From positions 1 to 64,000 of the forward strand of contig NZ_MNBW01000005.1 of NCBI RefSeq assembly GCF_001879715.1: a stretch of 64,000 nt of DNA, in the 5' to 3' direction. The notes beneath the pieces were generated by a model. The model ran no database searches and was not told where the DNA came from. It worked only from the letters and a program-made list of their open reading frames with translations. Positions 33,968-43,565 of this stretch are shown here, one piece after another (the stretch's first letter is position 1; every line of letters begins with the position of its first letter). The position numbers and the translations under genes are program-made. This stretch comes from Nioella nitratireducens. Lineage in GTDB: Bacteria > Pseudomonadota > Alphaproteobacteria > Rhodobacterales > Rhodobacteraceae.

Positions 33968-35443
33968 ATGTCTCAAACGGTTCTCTCCGCGCGCGCAGAG
34001 ATCGAGGACAAGGCGCTTGTGCGCAGTTTTTCCTATGTCGGCGGCAAATGGGTCGCGGCAGAGGATAACGCCGTTCTGCGGGTGACTGACCCGGCCACCG
34101 GCGATCTGGTGGGCGAGGTGGCGAGCCTGTCCGAGGCCGACAGCGCCGCTGCGGTGGATGCGGCGCAGGCGGCCTTTGCTGATTGGGCGCACACCCTGCC
34201 ACAAGAGCGCTCCACCCTGCTGCGCCGCTGGTTCGACCTGATGATCGCCCACAAGGAAGACCTCGCGCGGATCATGGTGCTGGAACAAGGCAAGCCGCTG
34301 TCCGAGGCGCGCGGCGAAATCGACTATGCCGCCAGCTTCGTCGAATACTACGCCGAAGAGGCCAAGCGCCCGAATATCGAAGGCGTCACCAGCCACCTGC
34401 CCGATGCCGAGGTGGAGCTGTGGCTGGAGCCGGTGGGCGTTGCTGCCCTGATCACCCCGTGGAATTTCCCTTCCGCCATGCTGACCCGCAAGGCCGCCGC
34501 CGCGCTGGCCGCCGGTTGCACCGTGGTCTCTCATCCCAGCCACGAAACGCCGTTCTCGGCCCTCGCGCTGGCCGAACTGGCGGAACGGGCAGGCTTCCCT
34601 CCGGGTGTGTTCAACGTGGTCACCGGTCGCGCCAGCATCGTCGTGCCGCCCTGGACCGATGACAAGCGGGTGCGCGCCCTGTCCTTCACCGGCTCGACCG
34701 AGGTCGGGCGGCTGCTCTACCGAGCCTCTGCCGAAACCATCAAGCGGCTGGTAATGGAGCTTGGCGGTCACGCCCCCGTCATCGTGTTCAAGAACACCGA
34801 TCTGGATGAGGCCGTGGCCGAAACCATCAAGGCCAAGTTCGCCACCTCGGGGCAAGATTGCCTTGGGGCCAACCGCATCTATGTAGAGCGCGCAGTCTAC
34901 GATTCCTTCTGCGAAAAATTCGTTGCGGCAACCAAGGCGCTTTCCATCGGGGCAGGCATGGACGACCCCGAAATCGGCCCCCTAATGAACGAGGCCGCCG
35001 TCGCCAAGCAGGAAGAGCATGTGGCCGACGCGCTGGCCAAGGGGGCCAAGCTGGCCTGCGGCGGCAAGCGTCACGCCCTCGGCCCGCTCTTCTATGAACC
35101 TACCGTGCTGACCGATGTGCCGGATGAGGCAAAGATCATGTCCGAGGAAACCTTTGGCCCGGTTGCACCGATCACGCCCTTCGATACCGAAGACGAGGTG
35201 GTCGCCCGCGCGAACGCTACCGAATACGGGCTGGTCGCCTACGTTCACTCGATGGACCCGCGCCGCATCTACCGGCTCAGCCGCGCGCTGCAATTCGGCA
35301 TGGTCGCGGTGAACCGCACCAAGGTTACTGGCGCGCCGATTCCCTTTGGCGGCACCAAGCAATCCGGCCTTGGCCGCGAAGGGGCCCGGCGTGGGATGGA
35401 AGAGTTCATGGATATCAAATACGTCTGCCGGGATTGGGCCTGA
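33968..35443 (+). CDS. doeC: Aldehyde dehydrogenase, ectoine pathway (DoeC/Ssd)
   Basis: A 491-residue NAD(P)-dependent aldehyde dehydrogenase with SFTGSTEVGRLL, catalytic Glu in MELGGHAPV and catalytic Cys in TSGQDCLGANRI; overall close to succinate-semialdehyde dehydrogenases. In ectoine clusters the enzyme here oxidises aspartate semialdehyde to aspartate. Good ribosome site GGAGG 7 bases before the ATG. The 122-base gap before it (33846-33967) may hold its own promoter. Confidence 0.87.
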   Translation: MSQTVLSARAEIEDKALVRSFSYVGGKWVAAEDNAVLRVTDPATGDLVGEVASLSEADSAAAVDAAQAAFADWAHTLPQERSTLLRRWFDLMIAHKEDLARIMVLEQGKPLSEARGEIDYAASFVEYYAEEAKRPNIEGVTSHLPDAEVELWLEPVGVAALITPWNFPSAMLTRKAAAALAAGCTVVSHPSHETPFSALALAELAERAGFPPGVFNVVTGRASIVVPPWTDDKRVRALSFTGSTEVGRLLYRASAETIKRLVMELGGHAPVIVFKNTDLDEAVAETIKAKFATSGQDCLGANRIYVERAVYDSFCEKFVAATKALSIGAGMDDPEIGPLMNEAAVAKQEEHVADALAKGAKLACGGKRHALGPLFYEPTVLTDVPDEAKIMSEETFGPVAPITPFDTEDEVVARANATEYGLVAYVHSMDPRRIYRLSRALQFGMVAVNRTKVTGAPIPFGGTKQSGLGREGARRGMEEFMDIKYVCRDWA

Positions 35444-35518
35444 CGACCACACACGCGGCCCCAAGGGCTTCTGGACGCCCCGCACGGGGCCGCACCGCAA
35501 ACGAGAGAAGGAAAGAAA

Positions 35519-36889
35519 ATGCTGAAAAATGACCAACTCGATCAATGGGATCGTGACAACTTCTTCCACCCGTCCACCCACCTTGCCGAATTCGCGCGGG
35601 GCAACGTGCCCAACCGCGTCATCACCGGTGGCTCGGGCTGCCATATCGAGGATCGCGACGGCAACCGCCTGCTCGACGCCTTCGCCGGGCTCTACTGTGT
35701 CAACGTGGGCTATGGCCGTCAGGACATCGCCGAGGCCATCGCCGCGCAGGCCAAGGAACTGGCCTACTATCACGCCTATGTCGGCCACGGCACCGAGGCC
35801 TCCATCACGCTCTCAAAGATGATCCTCGACCGCGCGCCCGAGAACATGTCCAAGGTCTATTTCGGCCTCGGCGGGTCCGATGCGAACGAGACCAACATCA
35901 AGCTGGTCTGGTACTACAACAATATCCTTGGCCGCCCCGAAAAGAAGAAGATCATCTCGCGTTGGCGCGGCTATCACGGCTCGGGCCTGATGACCGGGTC
36001 GCTGACCGGGCTGGAACTCTTCCACAAGAAATTTGACCTGCCGCTGACCCAAGTGATCCACACGGAAGCGCCCTACTATTTCCGCCGCCCCGATCTGGAC
36101 ATGTCGGAAGAGGCCTTCACCACCCACTGCGTGGCCGAACTTGAAGCGCTGATCGAGCGTGAGGGGGCCGACACCATCGCCGCCTTCATCGGTGAGCCGG
36201 TTCTGGGCACCGGTGGCATCGTGCCGCCCCCGGCAGGCTACTGGGACGCAATCCAGAAAGTCCTTGAAAAGCACGACATCCTGCTGATCGCGGATGAGGT
36301 CGTGACCGGCTTCGGCCGCCTCGGCACCATGTTCGGCTCCACCCATTACGGCATCAAACCCGACCTTATCACCATCGCCAAGGGCCTGACCTCGGCCTAT
36401 GCGCCGCTGTCTGGCTCCATCGTCGGCGACAAGATGTGGAAAGTGCTGGAACAGGGCACCGACGAAAACGGCCCCATAGGCCACGGCTGGACCTATTCCG
36501 CCCACCCGATCGGTGCGGCGGCGGGCGTTGCCAACCTCAAGCTCATCGACGAGTTGAACCTCGTCCATAACGCGGGCGAGGTGGGCAACTACCTGACCAC
36601 CACCATGACCGCCGCCCTGGCCGATCACGCCCATGTGGGCGAAGTCCGGGGCGAGGGCATGATGTGCGCGGTCGAGTTCGTTAAGGACAAGGGCAGCAAC
36701 AGCCTGTTCGACGCGTCCGAAAAGGTCGGCCCGCAAATCGCTTCGGCGCTGCTGGCGGAAAACGTCATCGGCCGCGCCATGCCGCAGGGCGACATCCTCG
36801 GCTTCGCGCCGCCCTTCTGCCTGACCAAGGAAGAAGCGGACGAGGTCGTGGGCAAGACCGTCAAGGCCGTGACCTCGGTTCTCGGCTGA
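35519..36889 (+). CDS. doeD: Class III aminotransferase, ectoine pathway (DoeD/Atf)
   Basis: A 456-residue class III PLP aminotransferase; the Schiff-base Lys is Lys288 in ITIAKGLTSAYAP, with LIADEVVTGFGRLG upstream and SRWRGYHGSG near residue 150. DoeD converts 2,4-diaminobutyrate to aspartate semialdehyde, feeding DoeC. A GAGAGAAGGAAAG ribosome site is present. It is 75 bases after doeC, same strand. Family members vary in substrate, so the assignment leans on the neighbourhood. Confidence 0.87.
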   Translation: MLKNDQLDQWDRDNFFHPSTHLAEFARGNVPNRVITGGSGCHIEDRDGNRLLDAFAGLYCVNVGYGRQDIAEAIAAQAKELAYYHAYVGHGTEASITLSKMILDRAPENMSKVYFGLGGSDANETNIKLVWYYNNILGRPEKKKIISRWRGYHGSGLMTGSLTGLELFHKKFDLPLTQVIHTEAPYYFRRPDLDMSEEAFTTHCVAELEALIEREGADTIAAFIGEPVLGTGGIVPPPAGYWDAIQKVLEKHDILLIADEVVTGFGRLGTMFGSTHYGIKPDLITIAKGLTSAYAPLSGSIVGDKMWKVLEQGTDENGPIGHGWTYSAHPIGAAAGVANLKLIDELNLVHNAGEVGNYLTTTMTAALADHAHVGEVRGEGMMCAVEFVKDKGSNSLFDASEKVGPQIASALLAENVIGRAMPQGDILGFAPPFCLTKEEADEVVGKTVKAVTSVLG

Positions 36890-37230
36890 CTCTGGTGCTC
36901 AAACGGCTCGGGGCGGGCATGGTCCGCTTCGAGCCCTTGCCGTACATTCGATCGAGCGCCCCGCGCGAATAGCGCCGAAGGCGCCACGCATCGTCATGCC
37001 GAAGGCATGCCTCCGGCATGACGCCGCCCCCCGGCACGGCGATTTGGTGAAGCTCAACGCATCGCTCTGATGTTATGCGGATTTGGCAGGCATAAAGTGC
37101 CGCAGACCAACCGTCGGCTCGCCGCACCGCGGCCCGTCGATGCGCGTCTTGGCAAGGGTCCGATCCGTGCCGCATAGCTGCCATCGACTCCTGATCGCGG
37201 GGATTGAACGAAGTCAGTGTCAATTGAGGC
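36890..37230. other. Non-coding gap with near-perfect 30-bp palindrome
   Basis: Between convergent doeD and the ABC ATPase gene. At 36993-37022 the sequence is a 30-base near-palindrome, CATGCCGAAGGCATG followed by CCTCCGGCATGAC, differing from its reverse complement only at GA/GG-type positions. GCGCCGAAGGCGC (36972-36984) is a further small dyad. It may be a shared terminator or an intergenic repeat. An open frame crosses it on the minus strand (to 37340) but its protein is compositionally unconvincing. I recognise no gene, transposase or RNA. Confidence 0.5.
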
Positions 37231-38190
37231 CTACCCTTCCAACGGGTGGAAACAAGCCGCCGCCACGCCGCTGCCCTTGTCTTCCAGCACCGGCACCTCT
37301 GCCCGGCACCGCTCGGTCGCGCGCGGGCAGCGGGCGGCAAAGGAACAGCCGGGCGGCGGGTTCAGCGGATCGGGCAGCTCGGTTTCCTTGCCTTCGGGCG
37401 CCGACAGGTCACGGCCCACCACCGGCGCACTGTCCGCCAAGAGCTTGGTATAGGGATGGCGCGGCGCGTTGAAGATGCGTTCCGCCGGTCCGAGTTCCAC
37501 CAGTGCGCCGAAGTACAGCACCGCGATGCGGTCGCTCACCGCCTCCACCACCGCGAGGTCATGGGTAATGAACAGATAGGTCAGCCCGAATTCGGTCTTC
37601 AGGTCTGCCAGCAGGTTCAGCACCTGCGCCTGCACCGAGACATCCAGCGCCGACACAGGTTCGTCCAGGATCAGAATCCGCGCCTCGGCGGCCAGCGCCC
37701 GCGCAATCCCGATCCGCTGCGCCTGCCCGCCGGAAAACTCGTGCGGGTAGCGGTCGAGGAACTCTTCCCGCAGGTTCACCGCGGCAAATATCTGCGCAAT
37801 CCGCTTGCGCCGCGCCGGGGCCGCCATCCCGTGCAGGTTCTTCAGCGGCGCGTCCATGATTTGCCGGATCGTCTTGCGCGGGTTGAGCGACGAGAGCGGG
37901 TCTTGAAACACATACTGGATCTTTTTGCCGAATTCGGCAGGGTTGGCGGCGTTCAACGCCTCGCCCTCGATCTCGATGGCCCCTTCGGTTGGCGGCAAAA
38001 GCCCCACCAGCATCCGCGCCAGCGTGGACTTGCCGCAGCCGGACTCGCCCACGATGCCGAGGGTTTCGCCGGTCTCCACATCCAGCGTCACGGGTTGCAC
38101 CGCGTGAACCACCGCGCGCGGTGGCCCCAGCAGGCGCTTGCCGACGGGGAAATCCTTGGTCAGCCCGGTCAGTTTCAGCGCAAGGCTCAT
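37231..38190 (-). CDS. Oligopeptide/dipeptide-type ABC ATPase (DppF/OppF-like)
   Basis: A 319-residue ABC ATPase with Walker A GESGCGKSTLARML, signature FSGGQAQRIGIARAL, Walker B ILILDEPVSALD and the OppF/DppF C-terminal extension ending in a Cys-rich motif (PPGCSFAARCPRATERC) that in some relatives binds an Fe-S cluster. ATG 38190 overlaps the fused gene upstream in the operon. Last gene of this importer operon. Confidence 0.93.
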   Translation of the reverse strand: MSLALKLTGLTKDFPVGKRLLGPPRAVVHAVQPVTLDVETGETLGIVGESGCGKSTLARMLVGLLPPTEGAIEIEGEALNAANPAEFGKKIQYVFQDPLSSLNPRKTIRQIMDAPLKNLHGMAAPARRKRIAQIFAAVNLREEFLDRYPHEFSGGQAQRIGIARALAAEARILILDEPVSALDVSVQAQVLNLLADLKTEFGLTYLFITHDLAVVEAVSDRIAVLYFGALVELGPAERIFNAPRHPYTKLLADSAPVVGRDLSAPEGKETELPDPLNPPPGCSFAARCPRATERCRAEVPVLEDKGSGVAAACFHPLEG

Positions 38191-40073
38191 GCCGACGCCT
38201 CCTGCAATTCTGGGTCGATGCAACGCACGCGCCGTGTGGCCCCCAGCGGATCGAGCGGGATGGTGCCCTGTCGGCAGGCGTCGCGCGCCTTGTCGCAGCG
38301 GTCGGCAAAGGCGCAGCCATCGGGCAGGTTGTCCACGACGGGCGGCAGGCCGGGAATGGCCTCCAGCCGCCTGCGTCCGCCGCCCAGTTCCGGCACGCAG
38401 GCCATCAGCCGCTTGGTATAGGGATGCGCGGGCGCAGCCAGGATGTCGTCCACCGTGCCGTCCTCGACGATGCGGCCCGCATACATCACCGCCACCCGGT
38501 CGCAAAGCTGCGCGACCACGCCAAAATCATGGGTGATGAACAGAATGGCCAGCCCCCGATCGCGCCGCAGGTCATCCAGCAGGGTCAGGATCTGCGCCTG
38601 CACCGTCACGTCGAGCGCGGTCGTCGGTTCATCGGCGATGATCACTTCGGGGTCATTGGCCAGCGCCATGGCGATGCCGACCCGCTGGCGCATCCCGCCC
38701 GACAATTCGTGCGGGTAGCTGTCCACGCGGTCGGCGGCATTGGGGATGCGCACCGCGCGCAACAACTCGATGGCATGGGCGCGCGCCTCGGACTTTGGCA
38801 CGTTGCGGTGGCAGCGCACGGCCTCGATCAGCTGATCGCCAACGGTATAGAGCGGATGCAGCGTGGCCAGCGGGTCCTGAAAGATATAGGCCACCCGCCG
38901 CCCGCGCAGGCTGCGCAGCCGCTCATAAGGCGCGCCGACCAGATCCTGCCCCTTGTAAAACACCGAGCCGCCGGTGATCTTGCCGGGCGGCGAGGCCACA
39001 AGCCCCATGATCGACAGTGCAGTCACCGACTTGCCCGATCCGCTTTCCCCGATCAGCCCCACGCATTCGCCGGGGCTGATTTGCAGATCGACCCCACCCA
39101 CGGCGCGGTAAGTCCGCCGCCCGACATGAAACTGCGTTTCCAGCCCGGCCAGTTGCAGCACCGCCTCGCCGTCCGGCGCGGGGGCCGTATAGCCCGCAGG
39201 CCGCGCGACCAGCGTCGCCGGCAACGGCCGGTTCAGCGCGCCCGATTTCAGCCGTGGGTCCAGCGCATCGCGCACCCCGTCGCCCAGCAGGTTGATCGCC
39301 ATCACGATGATTAGGATCATCACCCCCGGCACGATCGAGGTATGCGGGTTCGTGATCAGCGCGTTGCGCGCCTCGCCCAGCATCGAGCCCAGATCGGCCT
39401 GCGGTGGCTGCGAGCCAAGGCCGAGGAAGGACAGACCGGCGGTTTCAAGGATCATCCAGCCCACGGTGGTGGACATGGCGATAACGATCACCGGCAGCAC
39501 ATTTGGCAAGATCTCGGTCAAGATGATCTTGGCATCCGACAACCCCGCCAGCCGCGCCGCATCGACGAATTCCTTATGCGCGATGCCGACGGTGATGCCC
39601 CGGATATTCCGCGCAAAAAACGGGATGTTCACGGCCGCCACCGCGATCAGCGCGTTCATCAGACCGGGGCCGAGAGCGGCCACGATGGCCAGCGCCAGCA
39701 GGATATAGGGGAACGCCATCAAGACATCGACGAAACGCATGATGATGTTGTCCACCCGCCCCCCGTAAAAGCCCGAGATGATGCCGATGGCAGCGCCGAG
39801 GGTGGCGGCAATCGTCGCGGCGGCAAAGCCCACGGCAAGCGACAGCCGCGTGCCCCACATCAGGCGCGACAGCAGATCGCGCCCCAGATGGTCGGTGCCC
39901 AGCCACGCGCCCTCGGAAAACGGCGGGGTAAAGCGGGCAGGGGTGTTGGTCACGTCCGGGTCGGCCAACGGCAACAGCGGCGTCAGCAGCGCCAGCACCA
40001 CGACGATGCCCATCACGATCAGCCCCGCGAGGGCCAGCTGGTTGCGGGCGAGCAGTTTTAGAAAGGCGCTCAT
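38187..40073 (-). CDS. Fused ABC permease-ATPase (DppC-DppD-like)
   Basis: A 628-residue fusion. Residues 1-285 form a DppC-type permease (N-terminal helix, [23 protein letters not shown] loop region [20 protein letters not shown], then a C-terminal helix ending LDPRLKSG). Residues about 310-628 form a DppD-type ATPase (Walker [14 protein letters not shown], signature [15 protein letters not shown], Walker [14 protein letters not shown], Cys-rich tail). There is no stop or frameshift between the halves, so this is one polypeptide. ATG 40073 overlaps the next permease gene (ATGA). Confidence 0.93.
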   Translation of the reverse strand: MSAFLKLLARNQLALAGLIVMGIVVVLALLTPLLPLADPDVTNTPARFTPPFSEGAWLGTDHLGRDLLSRLMWGTRLSLAVGFAAATIAATLGAAIGIISGFYGGRVDNIIMRFVDVLMAFPYILLALAIVAALGPGLMNALIAVAAVNIPFFARNIRGITVGIAHKEFVDAARLAGLSDAKIILTEILPNVLPVIVIAMSTTVGWMILETAGLSFLGLGSQPPQADLGSMLGEARNALITNPHTSIVPGVMILIIVMAINLLGDGVRDALDPRLKSGALNRPLPATLVARPAGYTAPAPDGEAVLQLAGLETQFHVGRRTYRAVGGVDLQISPGECVGLIGESGSGKSVTALSIMGLVASPPGKITGGSVFYKGQDLVGAPYERLRSLRGRRVAYIFQDPLATLHPLYTVGDQLIEAVRCHRNVPKSEARAHAIELLRAVRIPNAADRVDSYPHELSGGMRQRVGIAMALANDPEVIIADEPTTALDVTVQAQILTLLDDLRRDRGLAILFITHDFGVVAQLCDRVAVMYAGRIVEDGTVDDILAAPAHPYTKRLMACVPELGGGRRRLEAIPGLPPVVDNLPDGCAFADRCDKARDACRQGTIPLDPLGATRRVRCIDPELQEASA

Positions 40074-41017
40074 GTCTTGATCCGCGGGTCGAGCAGGCTC
40101 TGCGCCACGTCGACGATGATGTTGAACAGGACATAGCAGGCGGCAACGAAGACCACGCCGCCCTGCACCAGCAGGATGTCGCGGCGCAGGATCGCGTCGA
40201 CCAGCATCTGCCCTATGCCCGGCCACTGGAACACGCGCTCGATATAAACCGCACCCGACAGCACGAAGCCCGCCTGAATCCCAAGCACGGGAATGATCGA
40301 GACCATCGCGGCGCGCAGCGCGTGGCGCCAGATGATGCTGCGTTCATGCACGCCCTTGGCGCGCGCGGTGCGGATGAAATCCTGCCGCAGTACCTCCAGC
40401 ATGGCCGAGCGCGACAGCCGCGCCACGACGCCGGTCGCCACCACCGACAGCGCCAGTGCGGGCATGGTCAGGTGATCAATCAGCGCCCAGATGTCCCGCG
40501 TGCCGTAAATGGGCCACATGCCCGAGACCGGGAACCATCGCAGATTGACCGCGAAAATCAGGATCATCATCATGCCGAGGAAGAAGGAAGGGATTGAAAT
40601 CCCTAGCAAAACCGCGAAAGTGATCGCCTTGTCCGCAATCCCGTATTGGCGCGCGGCGGAAATCACGCCCGCCGCGATACCCAGAACCGAGCACAGCACG
40701 AACGACGTTCCGGCAAGTATCAGCGTCGCGTTGAAGCGTTCAAGCACCTCGTCCAGCACCGGCCGGTTAAGGTTGAACGACCGCCCCAGATCACCCTGCA
40801 TCAGGTTGCTGAGCCAGATAAAATACCGTTGCACCAAAGGCTTATCGAGACCGAGGTCGCGGTTCAGCTCGGCCACGTTTTCCGGCGTTGCATAGCTGCC
40901 GAGAATGGCGGTGGCGGGATCGCCGGGGATCATCGCCATGATCAGGAAGACCACGATCGAGATGCCGATCAGCACCGGGATCGCGGAAATCAGGCGTTTG
41001 AGGATGTAACCGGTCAT
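40070..41017 (-). CDS. ABC permease (DppB-like)
   Basis: A 315-residue DppB/OppB-type permease with about six helices. It has the typical N-terminus (LISAIPVLIGISIVVFLIM), IPGDPATAILG, and the coupling motif ARAKGVHERSIIWRHALRAA. It partners the fused permease-ATPase. The start MTGYILKRLIS is preceded by a 136-base gap carrying an 11-bp tandem repeat. Confidence 0.94.
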   Translation of the reverse strand: MTGYILKRLISAIPVLIGISIVVFLIMAMIPGDPATAILGSYATPENVAELNRDLGLDKPLVQRYFIWLSNLMQGDLGRSFNLNRPVLDEVLERFNATLILAGTSFVLCSVLGIAAGVISAARQYGIADKAITFAVLLGISIPSFFLGMMMILIFAVNLRWFPVSGMWPIYGTRDIWALIDHLTMPALALSVVATGVVARLSRSAMLEVLRQDFIRTARAKGVHERSIIWRHALRAAMVSIIPVLGIQAGFVLSGAVYIERVFQWPGIGQMLVDAILRRDILLVQGGVVFVAACYVLFNIIVDVAQSLLDPRIKT

Positions 41018-41063
41018 GAAACCTCTGGCCGTTCATGGGCGCAAATTCGGGGCGTCACCCCCC

Positions 41064-41107
41064 GTGCACCGGGCGTACACCCCCCGTACACCCCCCGTGC
41101 AGACAAA
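41064..41107. repeat. 11-bp tandem repeat, copy 1 (four units)
   Basis: Units start at 41064, 41075, 41086 and 41097: GTGCACCGGGC, GTACACCCCCC, GTACACCCCCC and a decayed GTGCAGACAAA. The period is exactly 11 bases. It lies in the spacer between the solute-binding-protein and permease genes. A second array with the same unit and order of variants occurs at 56889-56932. Confidence 0.85.
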
Positions 41108-41153
41108 ATGGCCGTGGCGGGGGAAGGGAGGCCCCCGCCACGGCGCGCATTGT

Positions 41154-42728
41154 TCAGTTCTTCACCACGTCATGCAGCAGCAGGAAGAACGAGGGTTCGA
41201 GCGCGAAGTTCTCGACCCGGTCGGACGTGACCGCGTTCTGCACCCAGTTGGCCACGAAGACCCACGGGGCGTCTTCCTGCACGATTTCCTGCATCTGACG
41301 ATACAGTTCCGCGCGGCGGTCCTGATCGGTCGAGGTGCGGGCCTCTTCCAGCAGGGCGTCGACCTCGGGGTTGGAATAGTAGCCCGAGTTGAAGCCGCCC
41401 TGATCGGGCCACGCGTCTGTGCGCAGCGCCAGGTAGGGCAGGGTGTCGGGGTCGTTGGTCATCCATGCCATCTCGGCCATGTCGGCTTCCCCCTCCAGCC
41501 CGGGGTTCACGCGGCCAAGAAAGGTGTTCCACTCGTAGGTTTCGATGGTTACGTCAAAACCCACGGCCTCCAGGTCCGCCTGAATCGCGGTGCCCATGGC
41601 GATGGGGTCCAGCATCCCCGATCCGCCCTCGGTGACGTAGAAAGTGATCGAGGGGTTCTCGACCCCGGCCTCGGCCAGCAATGCGCGGGCGCGGTCGGGG
41701 TCATAGGGGTATGGATCGAGATCTTCGTTATAGGCCCATGCAAAGGCGGGCGGGGTCGGGCCTGCCGCCACGGCGGCGGTGCCTTCCAGCACGTCATTCA
41801 CGATGGCGTCCTTGTTGACCGCGTAGTTCGCGGCCTGACGCACGCGCACATCGGCGAACGGGCCTTCGGCGGCGTTCAGGATCAGGAACCAGACGTGGGG
41901 GCCGGCCTGTTCGACGATGTTGAACGCGTCACCCTGAAATTCCGACAGCGACACGGGCGGCACTTCGACCATCATGTCGATTCCGCCTGCCAGCATCTCG
42001 GCGGTGCGGGTGTTGGCATCGGTGATCGGGCGGAACACCACGGCCTCCAACGCGGGCGCGCCATCCCAGTAATCGGGGTTGCCGGTCACGACCACGGCCT
42101 CGTTGGCGCGCCATTCCTCGAACTGGAACGCGCCGGTGCCGACGGGGTGACGCCCGAAATCCTGCCCGTATTGCATGACGGCAGCGGGCGAGACGATCAG
42201 GCCGGTGGGATAGGCGAGGTTCGACAGGAACGGCGCATAGGGCGCGTTCAGCGTGAACTGCACTGTCATGTCATCCAGCGCCTCGACCGTGTCCACCGCC
42301 GAGAAGAAGAAGGACAGCGGGAAAGGGCCGGTGTCGTGGTAGGGATGATCGTCGTTCAGCATCCGCTCGAAGTTGAACACCACGGCCTCGGCATTGAACG
42401 GCGTGCCGTCGTGGAAAGTCACGCCCTCGCGCAGGTGAAAGGTGTAGACGGTGCCGTCATCGGACACCTCCCACGAGGTGGCCAGCGCCGGTTCGACCTC
42501 TAGCGTGCCGGGGGCGTAGCGCACCAGCCCGTCATAGATGTTCATCAGGATGCGGAAGTCGTTGACCGCCGTCACTGCATGGGGGTCGAGCGCCTGCGGT
42601 TCGGCAATCTGTCCGACAACCAGCACGCCGGGCGGGGTTTGCGCGGCAGCGGGATCAGCCCCGAAGGCCAATGCCGAAGCCGCCACGGCAGCGAGCAACG
42701 CGCGCCGCGTCATGGTCAGCAATCTCAT
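41154..42728 (-). CDS. ABC peptide-type solute-binding protein (SBP family 5)
   Basis: A 524-residue extracytoplasmic binding protein with a signal peptide (MTRRALLAAVAASALAFGA, cleavage near PAAAQ). Family 5 features: YDGLVRYAPGTLEVEPALA, YTFHLREGVTFHDGTPFNAE and RQAANYAVNKDAIV. AAGGA precedes the ATG by 7 bases. Family 5 proteins bind oligopeptides, nickel, glutathione, opines and similar solutes. The ligand here is not readable. First gene of the importer operon, with the GntR-type operator just upstream. Confidence 0.93.
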   Translation of the reverse strand: MRLLTMTRRALLAAVAASALAFGADPAAAQTPPGVLVVGQIAEPQALDPHAVTAVNDFRILMNIYDGLVRYAPGTLEVEPALATSWEVSDDGTVYTFHLREGVTFHDGTPFNAEAVVFNFERMLNDDHPYHDTGPFPLSFFFSAVDTVEALDDMTVQFTLNAPYAPFLSNLAYPTGLIVSPAAVMQYGQDFGRHPVGTGAFQFEEWRANEAVVVTGNPDYWDGAPALEAVVFRPITDANTRTAEMLAGGIDMMVEVPPVSLSEFQGDAFNIVEQAGPHVWFLILNAAEGPFADVRVRQAANYAVNKDAIVNDVLEGTAAVAAGPTPPAFAWAYNEDLDPYPYDPDRARALLAEAGVENPSITFYVTEGGSGMLDPIAMGTAIQADLEAVGFDVTIETYEWNTFLGRVNPGLEGEADMAEMAWMTNDPDTLPYLALRTDAWPDQGGFNSGYYSNPEVDALLEEARTSTDQDRRAELYRQMQEIVQEDAPWVFVANWVQNAVTSDRVENFALEPSFFLLLHDVVKN

Positions 42729-42745
42729 GGTGGTTCCTTCCCTGT

Positions 42746-42793
42746 GAATTTATCATGATGAATTGCATTCACGCAAATGATCATGATAAATTC
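42746..42793. promoter_or_regulatory. Twin operator for the neighbouring GntR regulator
   Basis: GAATTTATCATGAT (42746-42759) and ATCATGATAAATTC (42780-42793) are perfect 14-base inverted repeats 20 bases apart. Each contains the self-complementary core ATCATGAT, so two operator sites flank the divergent start of the ABC operon and the DUF1028 gene. The same ATTTATCATGA sequence recurs before the GntR gene. Confidence 0.82.
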
Positions 42794-42820
42794 AAGACAA
42801 AATATTCCACGGAGCAGCGG

Positions 42821-43483
42821 ATGACTTTTTCGATCCTTGCGTATGACCAGAAATCAGGCACATACGCTGCCGCGGCGGCAACAGGCAGCCTGTGCGTGGG
42901 GGGATGGGTCATTCGCGGCGATATCGAGGCCGGTTTGGTGGCCTCGCAAGGCACCGCCCCCAGCACCTTTTGGCGCGACGATGGGATTCGGCTGATGCAT
43001 GGCGGGGTCAAGGCAGGCGATGCCGTTTTCGCCGTGACCGAAAATGACGCGGGCCGGGGCCACCGGCAGATGACCGCGCTGGACCGTGATGGGCGCACCA
43101 GTGGCTTCACCGGCGGCAAAAGCGTGCCCGTGGCCGCGCACCGCTGCACGCCGGGGCTGGCGGTGGCGGGCAATATGCTGACCTCCGAGGCGGTGCTTGA
43201 CGCGATGGTCGCCCGGTATCAGGCGGGCGCCGCCGATCTGGCGGATCTCATGCTGTCGGTCCTGCGCGCCGCCGAAGGGGCGGGCGGCGATTCCCGTGGG
43301 CTGTTGTCTGCGGCGATTCTGGTGTTGCGCCCCGATGCGCCGCCGCTCGATCTCAGGATCGATCACAGCGCGCGACCGCTGGATGATCTCGGGGCGTTGC
43401 TGACGGCAGCGCGCGGCTCGCCCTATGCCGACTGGCTGCATGTGGTGCCGGTGGTGGGCGACAAGTCCCGCGCGCCAGAGTGA
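42821..43483 (+). CDS. DUF1028 Ntn-hydrolase-like protein
   Basis: A 220-residue protein of the DUF1028 family, which has the Ntn-hydrolase (proteasome-like) fold. It starts MTFSILAYDQKSGTYAAAAA; GGAG lies 6 bases upstream. The family is often found beside peptide-type ABC importers, as here, where it is divergent from the solute-binding protein and shares its operator region. Inferred role: amidohydrolysis of the imported compound. No signal peptide, so cytoplasmic. The longer frame from 42671 runs back into the binding-protein gene. Confidence 0.88.
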   Translation: MTFSILAYDQKSGTYAAAAATGSLCVGGWVIRGDIEAGLVASQGTAPSTFWRDDGIRLMHGGVKAGDAVFAVTENDAGRGHRQMTALDRDGRTSGFTGGKSVPVAAHRCTPGLAVAGNMLTSEAVLDAMVARYQAGAADLADLMLSVLRAAEGAGGDSRGLLSAAILVLRPDAPPLDLRIDHSARPLDDLGALLTAARGSPYADWLHVVPVVGDKSRAPE

Positions 43484-43539
43484 CCTCTGCCGCGCCTCTG
43501 TGATTTGATCCGAAAAACCGACAACCCTGTCAGAAATAA

Positions 43540-43555
43540 CCGACAAGACCGTCGG
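43540..43555. terminator. Weak shared hairpin between convergent genes
   Basis: CCGAC / GTCGG with a 6-base loop, followed by AAATT on the plus strand, in the 82-base gap between the convergent DUF1028 and GntR genes. Short, so weak. Confidence 0.3.
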
Positions 43556-43565
43556 AAATTCGCGG

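Noticed and set aside
36861-37340. A 159-codon minus-strand frame in the gap after doeD
   Set aside because: It overlaps both flanking genes, has no ribosome site or domain, and crosses a palindrome. Treated as non-coding repeat-like sequence.
41064-41107. Short CRISPR-like array
   Set aside because: The repeats are directly tandem with an 11-base period and have no spacers; no cas genes are nearby.
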